Positions 43,821-52,304 of a stretch of 64,000 nt of DNA are shown here, one piece after another. A model generated the notes under the pieces. That model made no database searches and had not been told where the DNA came from. It saw nothing but the letters and a program-made list of their open reading frames with translations. The stretch comes from Paenibacillus bovis (GTDB taxonomy: Bacteria > Bacillota > Bacilli > Paenibacillales > Paenibacillaceae), in assembly GCF_001421015.2 (NCBI RefSeq), contig NZ_CP013023.1, positions 1,791,501 through 1,855,500 of the forward strand, in the 5' to 3' direction. The first letter of the stretch is position 1. Each line of letters opens with the position of its first letter. Both the position numbers and the translations under genes were made by a program.

Positions 43821-45035
43821 ATGTCCAGCATAACCAAGCCGGCAAAAGGCAACGATAACGACAAAGGAAATGCATTCAGCAGGCTGTTCAAAGGAAATAT
43901 CCGTCAATACGGTATGATTATTGCACTCGTATTCATTATGCTGTTGTTCGAAATTCTAACAGGAGGTCTGCTGCTCAAGCCGATCAATATCACCAACCTG
44001 ATTTTGCAAAACAGCTACATACTGGTGCTGGCGATCGGGATGGTACTCGTTATTATCACCGGGCATATCGATCTGTCGGTCGGTTCGATCGCCGCCTTTG
44101 TCGGAGCGATCTCCGCGATCTTTATGGTCAACTGGCAAATGAATCCGGTACTCGCCGTGATCCTGTCCATCGTTATCGGCGGATTGATCGGCGCATGGCA
44201 GGGATTCTGGGTTGCGTACGTGCGAATTCCCGCCTTTATCGTTACCCTCGCCGGGATGCTGCTGTTCCGTGGTCTGACAATGGTCGTGCTGGAAGGGCAG
44301 TCGATCTCGCCATTCCCGAACGGGTTCCAGAAAATCAGTTCCGGTTTTGTACCTGACTTTACCAATGCCGCGACGAATATTGTAGCGATTATCGCCGGTA
44401 TTGCGCTGTCTGTACTGTACATTGTAACCGAGCTGCGCAACCGTGCTTCCCAGCGCAAATACAACTTTGCGACCGGTTCACAGGGACTGTTCATCGCCAA
44501 GCTGATTGCAGTCGTTGCGATCATCAACCTGTTTACCTTTGTACTGGCAAGTTATGCAGGGATTCCAACGATCCTCGTTCTGCTGTTCCTGCTGATCATC
44601 ATCTACTCCTTTGTAATGAATAAAACCGTCATGGGTCGTCACGTCTATGCAATCGGTGGTAATGAAAAAGCAGCCGGACTGTCCGGTGTCAAAACGAAAA
44701 AAGTAACGTTCTGGGTATTTGTAAATATGGGCGTACTCGCAGCGATTTCCGGTCTGATCTTCGCAGCACGTCTGAATGCAGCCACACCTAGAGCGGGTAC
44801 CAACTTTGAGCTCGATGCTATCGCAGCCTGCTTTATCGGCGGCGCGTCCGCTTCCGGCGGGATCGGAACCGTATTCGGAGCCATCATCGGTGGTCTCGTT
44901 ATGGGCGTACTGAACAACGGTATGTCTCTGGTCGGTCTCGGTATCGACTGGCAGCAAGGTATCAAAGGTCTGGTACTGCTTTTGGCAGTAGCCTTCGATA
45001 TCTATAACAAGAACAAAGGTACAAGCTCCAACTAA
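43821..45035 (+). CDS. mmsB: Multiple-monosaccharide ABC transporter permease
   Basis: 404 residues with about ten hydrophobic segments. MmsB/GguB features are ILVLAIGMVLVIITGHIDLS, VGSIAAFVGAISAIF, RIPAFIVTLAGMLLFRGLTM and MNKTVMGRHVYAIGGNEKAA (the cytoplasmic loop contacting the ATPase). Its length is typical for MmsB, which is larger than RbsC. GAAAGGGG lies about 10 nt before the ATG. The gene completes the ChvE-MmsA-MmsB importer and is followed by a terminator at 45068. Confidence 0.92.
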   Translation: MSSITKPAKGNDNDKGNAFSRLFKGNIRQYGMIIALVFIMLLFEILTGGLLLKPINITNLILQNSYILVLAIGMVLVIITGHIDLSVGSIAAFVGAISAIFMVNWQMNPVLAVILSIVIGGLIGAWQGFWVAYVRIPAFIVTLAGMLLFRGLTMVVLEGQSISPFPNGFQKISSGFVPDFTNAATNIVAIIAGIALSVLYIVTELRNRASQRKYNFATGSQGLFIAKLIAVVAIINLFTFVLASYAGIPTILVLLFLLIIIYSFVMNKTVMGRHVYAIGGNEKAAGLSGVKTKKVTFWVFVNMGVLAAISGLIFAARLNAATPRAGTNFELDAIAACFIGGASASGGIGTVFGAIIGGLVMGVLNNGMSLVGLGIDWQQGIKGLVLLLAVAFDIYNKNKGTSSN

Positions 45036-45067
45036 TATCCCAAATATGCAGTACTGAATAACACACA

Positions 45068-45134
45068 AATACACTCCAGAATAAGATAGGTAGTCTGTAC
45101 AATCAGACAGCATCTTATTCCAGAGTGTATTTTG
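45068..45134 (+). terminator. Long terminator hairpin after mmsB
   Basis: AATACACTC..GAATAAGAT pairs with ATCTTATTC..GAGTGTATT, with an inner GTCTG/CAGAC stem, followed by TTTTG. Confidence 0.85.
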
Positions 45135-45158
45135 TATATGCTGGCAAAGTAGCATCAT

Positions 45159-45368
45159 TTAAATTGTATTGTTGGATTTATGTGCTTGCATGTAGTTATA
45201 GATAGCAGCTATAGGAGTGGAAATAGTTACTTTGCAGCCACGTCCTTTTTGATCCCAATGTAAGCGAATATCATGAAATATTTGTTTACGAGTTTCTTGA
45301 TCTGAAATCAACTCTGCCATCTCTTCTAAATGATCTTGTAATTGATACACTTCTATTTCTCTCATCAT
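45159..45368 (-). CDS. Small hypothetical protein, 69 residues
   Basis: 69 residues starting MMREIEVYQLQDHLEEMAEL, with an acidic helical first half and a second half RGCKVTISTPIAAIYNYMQ. It has no signal peptide or membrane segment and I know of no family. Two consecutive ATGs (45368, 45365) have only weak upstream sites. Base composition is more AT-rich than in the transporter genes on both sides, which could mean horizontal origin or simply a short, weakly expressed gene. It lies on the opposite strand between two sugar importers. Confidence 0.5.
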   Translation of the reverse strand: MMREIEVYQLQDHLEEMAELISDQETRKQIFHDIRLHWDQKGRGCKVTISTPIAAIYNYMQAHKSNNTI

Positions 45369-45482
45369 TTATCATACCGAAATCAAAAACAATAAATGAC
45401 CTGACCCGAAAAATGAGACATCCAAAACGAAATATGGAACCTTATAACTCTCCTGACATCTGGGTATAATTAAACCCATAAA

Positions 45483-45496
45483 TGTAATCGCTTACA
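45483..45496. promoter_or_regulatory. cre-like palindrome before an LplBCA-type operon
   Basis: TGTAATCGCTTACA is nearly palindromic and close to the cre consensus (one mismatch at the R position). It lies about 25 bp before the first permease gene, close enough to overlap its promoter or leader. Confidence 0.55.
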
Positions 45497-45521
45497 TAAT
45501 TCTGGGAGGAGAGGATACATA

Positions 45522-46495
45522 ATGGAGACCGAGGTGAAGACCCGCCCGGATGCGAAGCGCAAGACCAGCACTTCCACGTCCGGAGGAATGCGCAGATGGT
45601 TTCGCCGCTTGTATACCCAGCGCCATCTGCAGGTCATGGCGCTGCTCGGTGTAGTCTGGATGCTCGTATTCAACTATATTCCGATGTACGGCATCATTAT
45701 CGCTTTTAAAGAGTTCAATATCGTCGAAAGTATCGCAGCTGCACCATGGGTAGGTCTGGAGCATTTCCGTGCCTTTATGGAGGACGAGAATCTGCCGGAT
45801 GTGATCCGCAATACACTCGGCATCAGCCTGATCAAGCTGTTTATCGGCTTCCCGCTGCCGATTCTGTTTGCACTGTTCCTGAACGAACTGCGTTCAGTCC
45901 GTTTTAAAAAATCAGTACAGACTATCTCGTATCTGCCGCATTTCCTGTCTTGGGTTATCCTGGGGGGATCCTGACCACCTGGCTGGCGGATGTGGGTGTA
46001 ATCAACAGCGTGCTGATGGCGCTGCATTTGATCGATCAGCCGATCTCGTATCTGGCAGAGCCCAAGTATTTCTGGTCGATCGTCATTATCTCGGATATCT
46101 GGAAAGAACTCGGCTGGTCCGCCATCATCTATCTGGCTGCCATGTCGAGCGTTTCCCCGGAAATGTACGAAGCAGCCACGATCGACGGCGCCGGACGCTT
46201 CCAGAAAATGTGGTACATCACCCTGCCGGGTATCCAGAGCACAATCGCCATCCTGTTCATCCTGGCGGTCAGCGGTGTGCTGAACTCCAACTTTGACCAG
46301 ATTCTGGTGCTGCGCAACTCCCTGAACGAGAGCGCCAGCAACGTGATCGACATTTACGTCTACCAGACCGGTCTATTGTCCGGACGATTCTCCTATTCCA
46401 CCGCAATTGGACTCATCAAATCCATTATTGCGCTGATTCTGCTGCTGATAGCGAATCAGGTGACCAAGCGGCTGAACAACACTTCGCTGTTCTAA
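45522..46495 (+). pseudogene. ABC transporter permease, LplB-like, interrupted by a frameshift
   Basis: Two frames together encode one permease of about 324 residues. Frame 1 (45522-45974) runs from METEVKTRPDAKRK through QRHLQVMALLGVVWMLVFNY to LPHFLSWVILGGS and stops. The other frame (in phase from about 45967) continues ILTTWLADVGVINSVLMALH, EMYEAATIDGAGRFQKMWYI (the EAA loop) and ends KRLNNTSLF. The break falls in a run of six G at 45961-45967; one more G would restore the frame. A -1 slip at G GGG GGA would do the same. It may be a sequencing or assembly error, a true mutation or a slippery site. The protein would import oligosaccharides with the permease and lipoprotein encoded downstream. 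Confidence 0.8.
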
Positions 46496-46586
46496 ACGCT
46501 ATGCGGCGTGGGAACGATTTGTACATGCTGGGCTGGCTGGCGATGATCGAAGTCGGAGATTTGAAAAGAGGCTGTGTCTGGCACAA

Positions 46587-46720
46587 GCGCTCCGAAATTG
46601 GATTTGTCTTCTGCCCTCCGTTAAGATCCGATATCCCTGAATTCCGCTTACAGCGGAGGATATCCGATCTTAAATGAGGCCGCTCCGCTGCTGAATACAA
46701 ATTCCAATTCCTCCGCTCCG
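46587..46720. repeat. Long imperfect palindrome, copy B of a family
   Basis: Core 46621-46673 (53 bp) begins TTAAGATCCGATATCC and ends GGATATCCGATCTTAA. Outer arms such as AAATTGGATTTGTCTTC pair with GAATACAAATTCCAATT at 46692-46708. It lies in the gap between the two permease genes of the LplBCA-type operon. Confidence 0.7.
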
Positions 46721-46954
46721 TACAAGGAGGACAGGATGTGCTTTTTAGAAAGTGAGCCGATCATCAAAATCTAACGAGAATCGAAATCCAGTTTGAAGAT
46801 TAGGATTCCACTACAAGTATTTGTAGCAATAAAGATACAAGTGATGCGGTTATCAGCCATTACAGCTGCATAGCCGCTACCAGCTAGCCATCTTTACCAT
46901 AAACAAAAAAATCCCAAAAAAGCACTGGACACAGCTCAATATTCATTCACAATT

Positions 46955-47119
46955 AACCAGCAACCAGCAACCAGCAACCAGCAACCAGCAACCAGCAACC
47001 AGCAACCAGCAACCAGCAACCAGCAACCAGCAACCAGCAACCAGCAACCAGCAACCAGCAACCAGCAACCAGCAACCAGCAACCAGCAACCAGCAACCAG
47101 CAACCAGCAACCAGCAACC
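46955..47119. repeat. Minisatellite: 23 exact copies of a 7-bp unit
   Basis: AACCAGC is repeated 23 times without a change from 46955 to 47115, followed by a partial AACC. The block lies in the 983-bp gap between the LplB-like and LplC-like permease genes, between palindrome copies B and C. Because 7 is not a multiple of 3 and no stop arises, open frames across it are artefacts. Confidence 0.95.
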
Positions 47120-47256
47120 GCTAGCACCAACTAATCAATAACACCAATCCATCTCCACCACCAATAGCACCACCCAATAATCCCTGTAACTCTCCATGTT
47201 TCCCATGTACAACCCCAAAAACAGCTTGCAGAAGCCTTTGCGTATGGGGCAGGAGA

Positions 47257-47422
47257 GGCGTGGGTGGGGTGAGGCACGGAGCGGAGGGAAGGGAATTGGG
47301 GAAAAGGGCGACATTTAAGCCTGGATATCCACTGCTTTACCCCATTTCAGGATATTCAGGCTTAACCGGAGCCCGTTCCCCAATCCCTTCCCGCAGCGCT
47401 CCCCTCACCCCAACCATCCGCC
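47257..47422. repeat. Long imperfect palindrome, copy C of a family
   Basis: Core 47315-47365 (51 bp) begins TTAAGCCTGGATATCC and ends GGATATTCAGGCTTAA. The outer arms are long: GGGGTGAGG..GGAGCG..GGGAAGGGAATTGGGGAA on the left pairs with TTCCCCAATCCCTTCCCGC..CCCCTCACCCC on the right, giving about 166 bp in all. It lies 57 bp before the second permease gene. Confidence 0.75.
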
Positions 47423-47478
47423 ACTCCACCACGCAAAAGCGCCGAAAGCATATCCCCCAAAAGAAAGGAGCAAGTGTG

Positions 47479-48366
47479 ATGTTAAATGCAGCCCGCCGCA
47501 CACGCGGCGAAGCGATATTCGATACCTGCAATATGATTCTGATGCTCGTGATCTGCTTTGTGACCCTGTATCCCATCTGGTATGTGCTGATCAATGCGCT
47601 CAATGAAGGCACCGACGCGATGCGGGGAGGGATTTACTGGTGGCCGCGTATCTTCAGTCTGGAGAGTTTCCGGGCGGTATTCCAGAGTGAGGGCATTATG
47701 CAGGCGATGTGGATCACGGTCGCCAAGACGCTGATCGGTACTGTCATTCATGTGTTTTTTACCGCGATGGTCGCTTATGCCTTGTCCCGCCGTGGATTGA
47801 TCGGCGGCAAGCTGTACATCTGGCTCGGCACCGTAACCCTGTTTTTCAGCGGTGGCTTGATCCCGACGTTCCTGCTGATGAAGGATCTCAATCTGCTGGA
47901 TAACTTTCTGGTCTATATTATTCCGGCGATGTTCAGCTTTTTCGATCTGATTATCTTCATGACCTTTTTCCGCGAGATTCCCGAAGGACTGGAGGAAGCG
48001 GCACGGATTGACGGCGCGAATGACTGGTCTATTTTCCTGAGAGTCGTACTGCCTGTCTCCATGCCGGTTATTGCCACAATCGCGCTGTTCCATGGCGTGT
48101 ACCAGTGGAATGACTATTTTACCGGGATGATCTATATGAACGATACGACTCTGCAGCCGATTCAGACGTACTTGTATCGTGTGGTCGCCGAATCCAGCTC
48201 CAACCAGATGCTGGCAGCTGTACCAGGCGGAATTAACCGGTCGGTTACCTCCCAGTCGATCAAGCTGGCGACAATGGTAGTTACGACGCTACCGATTGTA
48301 TTCGTCTATCCGTTCCTGCAAAAGTATTTTGTCAAAGGCATGATGATCGGCTCTATCAAAGGCTGA
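47479..48366 (+). CDS. ABC transporter permease, LplC-like
   Basis: 295 residues with six membrane segments of the MalG-type carbohydrate importer subfamily LplC/YtcP. Recognisable parts are FDTCNMILMLVICFVTLYPI, WYVLINALNEG, MVAYALSRRGLIGGK, the EAA loop EGLEEAARIDGANDWSIFLR and GVYQWNDYFTGMIYM. ATG 47479 follows AAAGGAG at 8 nt. An open frame runs 219 bp further upstream, but it crosses palindrome copy C and has no support. It is the second pore subunit of the operon, 983 bp after the frameshifted first permease. Confidence 0.9.
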   Translation: MLNAARRTRGEAIFDTCNMILMLVICFVTLYPIWYVLINALNEGTDAMRGGIYWWPRIFSLESFRAVFQSEGIMQAMWITVAKTLIGTVIHVFFTAMVAYALSRRGLIGGKLYIWLGTVTLFFSGGLIPTFLLMKDLNLLDNFLVYIIPAMFSFFDLIIFMTFFREIPEGLEEAARIDGANDWSIFLRVVLPVSMPVIATIALFHGVYQWNDYFTGMIYMNDTTLQPIQTYLYRVVAESSSNQMLAAVPGGINRSVTSQSIKLATMVVTTLPIVFVYPFLQKYFVKGMMIGSIKG

Positions 48367-48445
48367 TCTGCCCAAGATCAATGAATCACTATTATGCTAT
48401 AGCAATCGATCCGTTAATCGTTAAACACAGAGAGGGGTAATCTGC

Positions 48446-50110
48446 ATGAAAATGAAAGCTTCCCGATGGTACAAACCGGCGCTTGCGCTAATAACCGCCA
48501 CTATCCTGACAATGACCACTGCCTGTTCCTATTTTGGGGGTAGCAAAAGTGCAAGTGAAGGTAGTAACGCTACACCCGTCAAGCAGGCATCTGCCAATGA
48601 ACCGGGCTGGAAAGTGGATACATCACCGATTACTTTTGACTGGTATATGAACTTCTCCTGGTATACCGGTAGTGATTGGGGCAAAGACCCAACAAGCCAG
48701 TATATTACCAAAAAGACCGGTGTCAGCCTGAATTTTATCGTTCCGGCAGGTAATGAGAACGAGAAGCTGAATACGATGATTGCATCGGGCAAGCTGCCTG
48801 ATTTTATCACCCTCGCCTGGGGAGAAGATGCTGTCAAAAAAATGATCGAAGGCAAGCTGGTACTGCCGCTGAATGAACTGGCCAAGCAGTACGACCCTTA
48901 TTTCTTCAAAGTGACCGATCCGGCCAAGCTGGCCTGGTATACCCAGCCGGATGGCAATGTGTACGGCTATCCAAATGCATCTTCTTCACCGGAAGACTTT
49001 GAGAAATACGGAGAGAACTACGTCTCCAACCAGGTGTTTGTTGTCCGCAAGGATATGTATGAAGCACTGGGCAAGCCGGATATGCGTACTCCGGAAGGCT
49101 TCCTGAAAGCACTGGAAATGGCCAAAGAGAAATTCCCGCAGGTGAATGGTCAGCCGCTGATTCCGCTGGGTATGCATGAATTTACCGAGAACGGCAACTA
49201 CTCGCTGGAAAGCTATCTGCAGAACTTCCTGGCCTTGCCGATGGAAAAGGACGGCAAGCTGTATGACCGCACCACCGATCCGGAATACATCCGCTGGCTG
49301 AAGACGCTGCGCCAGGCCAATCAGGAAGGACTGCTGGCCAAGGATATCTTTATCGACAAGCGTTCACAAATGGAAGAGAAAATCGCACAGGGACGCTATT
49401 TTGCAATGCTGTATCAGCGCAGCGATTTTAACACCCAGCAGAATGCGCTGTATGCGAGTGATCCCAACTCGGTCTATATTGCAGTAGACGGTCCTTCCAA
49501 TGCCAAAATGGATCAGCCGGTACTGAGCGGCCCGGTTATCTCGGGCTGGACAGTGACCCTGATCTCCAAAGACGTCAAGGATAAAGCACGGGCGATCCGT
49601 TTCCTCGAATATATGATCAGCGAAGAAGGACAAAAAGACATGTACATGGGCGAAGAAGGCGTTACCTATGACATGGTGGACGGCAAACCGCAATTCAAGC
49701 CAGATGTGCTCAAAACGCTCAATAGCGATCGATCGGCTTTTGATACCAAGTACGGTGCTTCCCATAAATACTGGATGCAGATGAATACGAATATTACTGA
49801 CCAGTGGAAGCCGGAAAGTGTAGAGCCGTTCAAGCAGATGGAAGAGTGGACCAAAGGCAAAACGGTCAGTCGCTCCGAGTTTGACCAGCTCAATCCGACC
49901 GGTAACTCGCCGGAGGGTATTATTAATACGAAAATCAGTCAGCTATGGGGCAAAACACTACCAAGACTGCTGCTGGCTTCCTCGGACGCCGAGTTTGACC
50001 AGATTTTCCAGGACTACTTGAACAAACGGGAAGAATATGGATTTGCCAAAGTACAGGCTTATCAGCAGGCTGAGTATGAGAAAAACCTGGCCAAGCTGAA
50101 AGAAAAATAA
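48446..50110 (+). CDS. Extracellular solute-binding lipoprotein, LplA-like
   Basis: 554 residues. A signal peptide with a lipobox (MTTACSYFGG) is followed by a Ser/Ala-rich linker, so the protein should be lipid-anchored. The body belongs to the solute-binding family 1 group near LplA/YtcQ: KDPTSQYITKKTGVSLNFIV, MIASGKLPDFITLAWGEDA, VYGYPNASSSPEDFEKYGEN, VVRKDMYEALGKPDMRTPEG and WTVTLISKDVKDKARAIRFL. AGAGAGGGG lies before the ATG. The ligand is probably a plant-derived oligosaccharide, as for relatives beside YesM/YesN systems, but this cannot be shown from sequence alone. Confidence 0.9.
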   Translation: MKMKASRWYKPALALITATILTMTTACSYFGGSKSASEGSNATPVKQASANEPGWKVDTSPITFDWYMNFSWYTGSDWGKDPTSQYITKKTGVSLNFIVPAGNENEKLNTMIASGKLPDFITLAWGEDAVKKMIEGKLVLPLNELAKQYDPYFFKVTDPAKLAWYTQPDGNVYGYPNASSSPEDFEKYGENYVSNQVFVVRKDMYEALGKPDMRTPEGFLKALEMAKEKFPQVNGQPLIPLGMHEFTENGNYSLESYLQNFLALPMEKDGKLYDRTTDPEYIRWLKTLRQANQEGLLAKDIFIDKRSQMEEKIAQGRYFAMLYQRSDFNTQQNALYASDPNSVYIAVDGPSNAKMDQPVLSGPVISGWTVTLISKDVKDKARAIRFLEYMISEEGQKDMYMGEEGVTYDMVDGKPQFKPDVLKTLNSDRSAFDTKYGASHKYWMQMNTNITDQWKPESVEPFKQMEEWTKGKTVSRSEFDQLNPTGNSPEGIINTKISQLWGKTLPRLLLASSDAEFDQIFQDYLNKREEYGFAKVQAYQQAEYEKNLAKLKEK

Positions 50111-50231
50111 TACAGCACGGCTCCTATAGGATCTACTATACGATTATCTTCCAGGCTAGTATACGGGTATCGTTCACCAGACAGATAGCTGGGTACAGTC
50201 AAGTAACAACAGCTACCATCACACAGCAGCA

Positions 50232-50276
50232 AAAAGACCGCCAAAGCAGTGAACTACACTGCTTTGGCGGTCTTTG
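50232..50276. terminator. Bidirectional terminator after the LplBCA-type operon
   Basis: AAAGACCGCCAAAGCAGT and ACTGCTTTGGCGGTCTTT form a perfect 17-18 bp stem with a short loop and T or A tracts on both sides, between convergent genes. Confidence 0.92.
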
Positions 50277-50353
50277 TTGTTGTATTGTACAGATCCATAA
50301 TCTATAGGATCGCATAGATCCCGTTTCGATAGGAATCCCGATCTTGCATGATC

Positions 50354-51394
50354 TTACATTACCTTTTGCATACGCAGCAGCTTTTCGAATGCCTGGATAT
50401 TGGTATCAAAATCAGGCACACTCTGCGCTTCTTCTGCTGCCTGAACCAGTTGAACGACCAGATCATTGAATGGAGTCGGAATGCCTTTGTCCCTGGCGAT
50501 ATCCGGCACAACTCCATTGATATACTTGATTTCGGTTTTGCGTTTCTTTTCCAGATCCTGCAGCATGCTTGCTTTTAGCAGACGGGAAGGTTCCATCACC
50601 ATACGGAACGTTTGAATTCTGCCGGGAATATCTTGTTCGCTGTGCAGTTCCAGGGAAGCGATATCGAATCCTCCCATTTTGGCAAAAGTAACATCGGCCG
50701 CATGTCCTGCCTTGATCGTCTCATCGGCAATATGAACCGCACTGGTGATCGCTGTCTCATGATCCAGAATATCGCCATACTCTCCGTTCAGTGCTGCCGA
50801 CAGACCGCTAAAGGCATTGTTGATCAGCAGCTTCGACCATTTGGTACCTACCAGATTGTCAGAAACATGGGTTCCGCCTACCAGTTCCAGCACAGATTGA
50901 ATGCGCTGAATCCGTTCGGTCATTTCACCATTTAGCTCACCGATCTGAAAAGCATAATTTTTGAACTGGGTATATTCGGTAGTCAATCTGGAGACGCCCG
51001 GTTCTATAAAGGTCGCTCCAAATTCCACCGAGCCTGCAATAACGCGCTGCTCGCCAACGATGGCAGCCACGTTTTGCTCGGGAATTCCGTTTTGCAGCGA
51101 ACATACCACACTATCTTCATTCAGGAAAGGCAGCAGCTCCTGCAAAACTACATCGTTATACAGCTGCTTGGTCAACAGCAGCACCAGATCATATTTTCCT
51201 GATTTATGGTCTGGAATCACCGCTTTGACAGGAGCTGCGAATTCGGTTGTGCCGACTACTTTGGCACCTGTCTGATTCAGGGCATCTACATGTGCCTGAT
51301 ACGTATCGATCAATTCAATATTTACACCGCCGGCGCTCAGATACGCTCCGACGATCGTTCCGAGGGAGCCTGCTCCCAGTATAGCAACTCTCAT
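50354..51394 (-). CDS. Ketopantoate reductase family protein (PanE/ApbA-like)
   Basis: 346 residues. The N-terminal Rossmann motif is AILGAGSLGTIVGAYL, followed by VLLLTKQLYND and SLQNGIPEQ. The catalytic Lys is in NLVGTKWSKLLINNAFSGL, with a C-terminal helical domain. These enzymes reduce 2-dehydropantoate or other 2-oxo acids with NADPH. At 346 residues it is longer than typical PanE (about 300), and it sits beside an acetoacetate decarboxylase-like gene instead of pan genes, so another 2-keto acid substrate is possible. GGAGGAACACAAG precedes ATG 51394. It begins 13 bp after the decarboxylase stop, so the two are cotranscribed. Confidence 0.85.
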   Translation of the reverse strand: MRVAILGAGSLGTIVGAYLSAGGVNIELIDTYQAHVDALNQTGAKVVGTTEFAAPVKAVIPDHKSGKYDLVLLLTKQLYNDVVLQELLPFLNEDSVVCSLQNGIPEQNVAAIVGEQRVIAGSVEFGATFIEPGVSRLTTEYTQFKNYAFQIGELNGEMTERIQRIQSVLELVGGTHVSDNLVGTKWSKLLINNAFSGLSAALNGEYGDILDHETAITSAVHIADETIKAGHAADVTFAKMGGFDIASLELHSEQDIPGRIQTFRMVMEPSRLLKASMLQDLEKKRKTEIKYINGVVPDIARDKGIPTPFNDLVVQLVQAAEEAQSVPDFDTNIQAFEKLLRMQKVM

Positions 51395-51407
51395 CTTGTG
51401 TTCCTCC

Positions 51408-52154
51408 TTATTTATTCTCCAGATAGTTATAGACCGGCTGTGCGGCATTCAGGGTTAGATCGGTCAGGATATGAGACGCCGAGACAATCTCCCTTACCGG
51501 CAAATCAGCCAATGGGGCAAGTGCGTGTTCGAACAATTGCAGTCGGGCCGGGCCGCTCCAGGCGCCTTTGACGGTGATATCGGTAATCTGGGTGCGGACC
51601 AGATCGCATATCCGCAGCTCCCCTGCATAATCGGTAGCGATTTTCACCATAAAGGTCGGTCGGCAGATTTCCTGTCGTGCCGCTTCCTTGTCCATCTCAA
51701 AATGCTTGAAGCCCATTGTGGCTGTGGCTACACGCAGACTGCCGTAGTCCAGTGTGCCGACCAGCGTATCGGAATCGATATACAGCTTGGGCGCACCCAG
51801 CTTTTTGGGATAGGCGGTAAGTTCGCGTCCGCTGGCTATAGCCGGAAAGTTATCTACATACATGGAGTGGACATAATCGCCATCTTCGCCGTTGTAGCGA
51901 ACCGGAATCACCTGTCCGGCTTCGGTATAAGCACCCAGTCCGGATACATCCGGCATCCACATGATTTCGAATTTCACCAGAGGGTCTACAATTTCCAGCG
52001 GTTCCGGAACGACTTCACGCAGTGCTTTTTCATCAGTACGATAAATAATATTCAGATATTCACGATTTACGAATTTGTAGGTTGGAACAGGGTAAGCCGG
52101 TGCTGTTAATGGAGTGTTGAAATTTTTGAAAATATTATTCATATCCATCTTCAT
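51408..52154 (-). CDS. Acetoacetate decarboxylase family protein
   Basis: 248 residues. The Schiff-base lysine region is conserved: SGRELTAYPKKLGAPKLY with K117 (and K118, which lowers its pKa), matching K115/K116 of the clostridial enzyme. Other family features are EPLEIVDPLVKFEIMWMPD and RYNGEDGDYVHSMYVDN. The reaction is decarboxylation of acetoacetate or a related beta-keto acid. AAAGGAAG lies about 10 nt before the ATG. It is the first gene of a two-gene unit with the reductase and is divergent from a LysR gene, which probably controls it. No acetone or butanol pathway genes lie nearby, so the real substrate may differ. Confidence 0.88.
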   Translation of the reverse strand: MKMDMNNIFKNFNTPLTAPAYPVPTYKFVNREYLNIIYRTDEKALREVVPEPLEIVDPLVKFEIMWMPDVSGLGAYTEAGQVIPVRYNGEDGDYVHSMYVDNFPAIASGRELTAYPKKLGAPKLYIDSDTLVGTLDYGSLRVATATMGFKHFEMDKEAARQEICRPTFMVKIATDYAGELRICDLVRTQITDITVKGAWSGPARLQLFEHALAPLADLPVREIVSASHILTDLTLNAAQPVYNYLENK

Positions 52155-52304
52155 CAGGACACGCTTCCTTTCACCCGTTTATTTGCTGTCAGAGACAGTA
52201 GTAGTTGTGATACGATATGTTTATTTTACGTCTTTATTTACATATAATCTAATACATAATAAAGTATAACTACATTTATCAGAATAAATAAGGAGCTGTT
52301 ATCG

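Noticed and set aside
43655..43858. A 67-codon ORF between mmsA and mmsB
   Set aside because: It lies inside palindrome copy D and overlaps the mmsB start; no binding site.
46955..47119. Possible CRISPR array
   Set aside because: The units are 7 bp long with no spacers; it is a simple tandem repeat.
46936..47130. A 64-codon minus-strand ORF made of a repeating seven-residue unit
   Set aside because: It is the translation of the AACCAGC minisatellite. No frame of this repeat contains a stop, so an open frame is expected; there is no binding site.
47260..47478. An N-terminal extension of the LplC-like permease
   Set aside because: The in-frame extension crosses palindrome copy C and has no family similarity; ATG 47479 has a good AAAGGAG.
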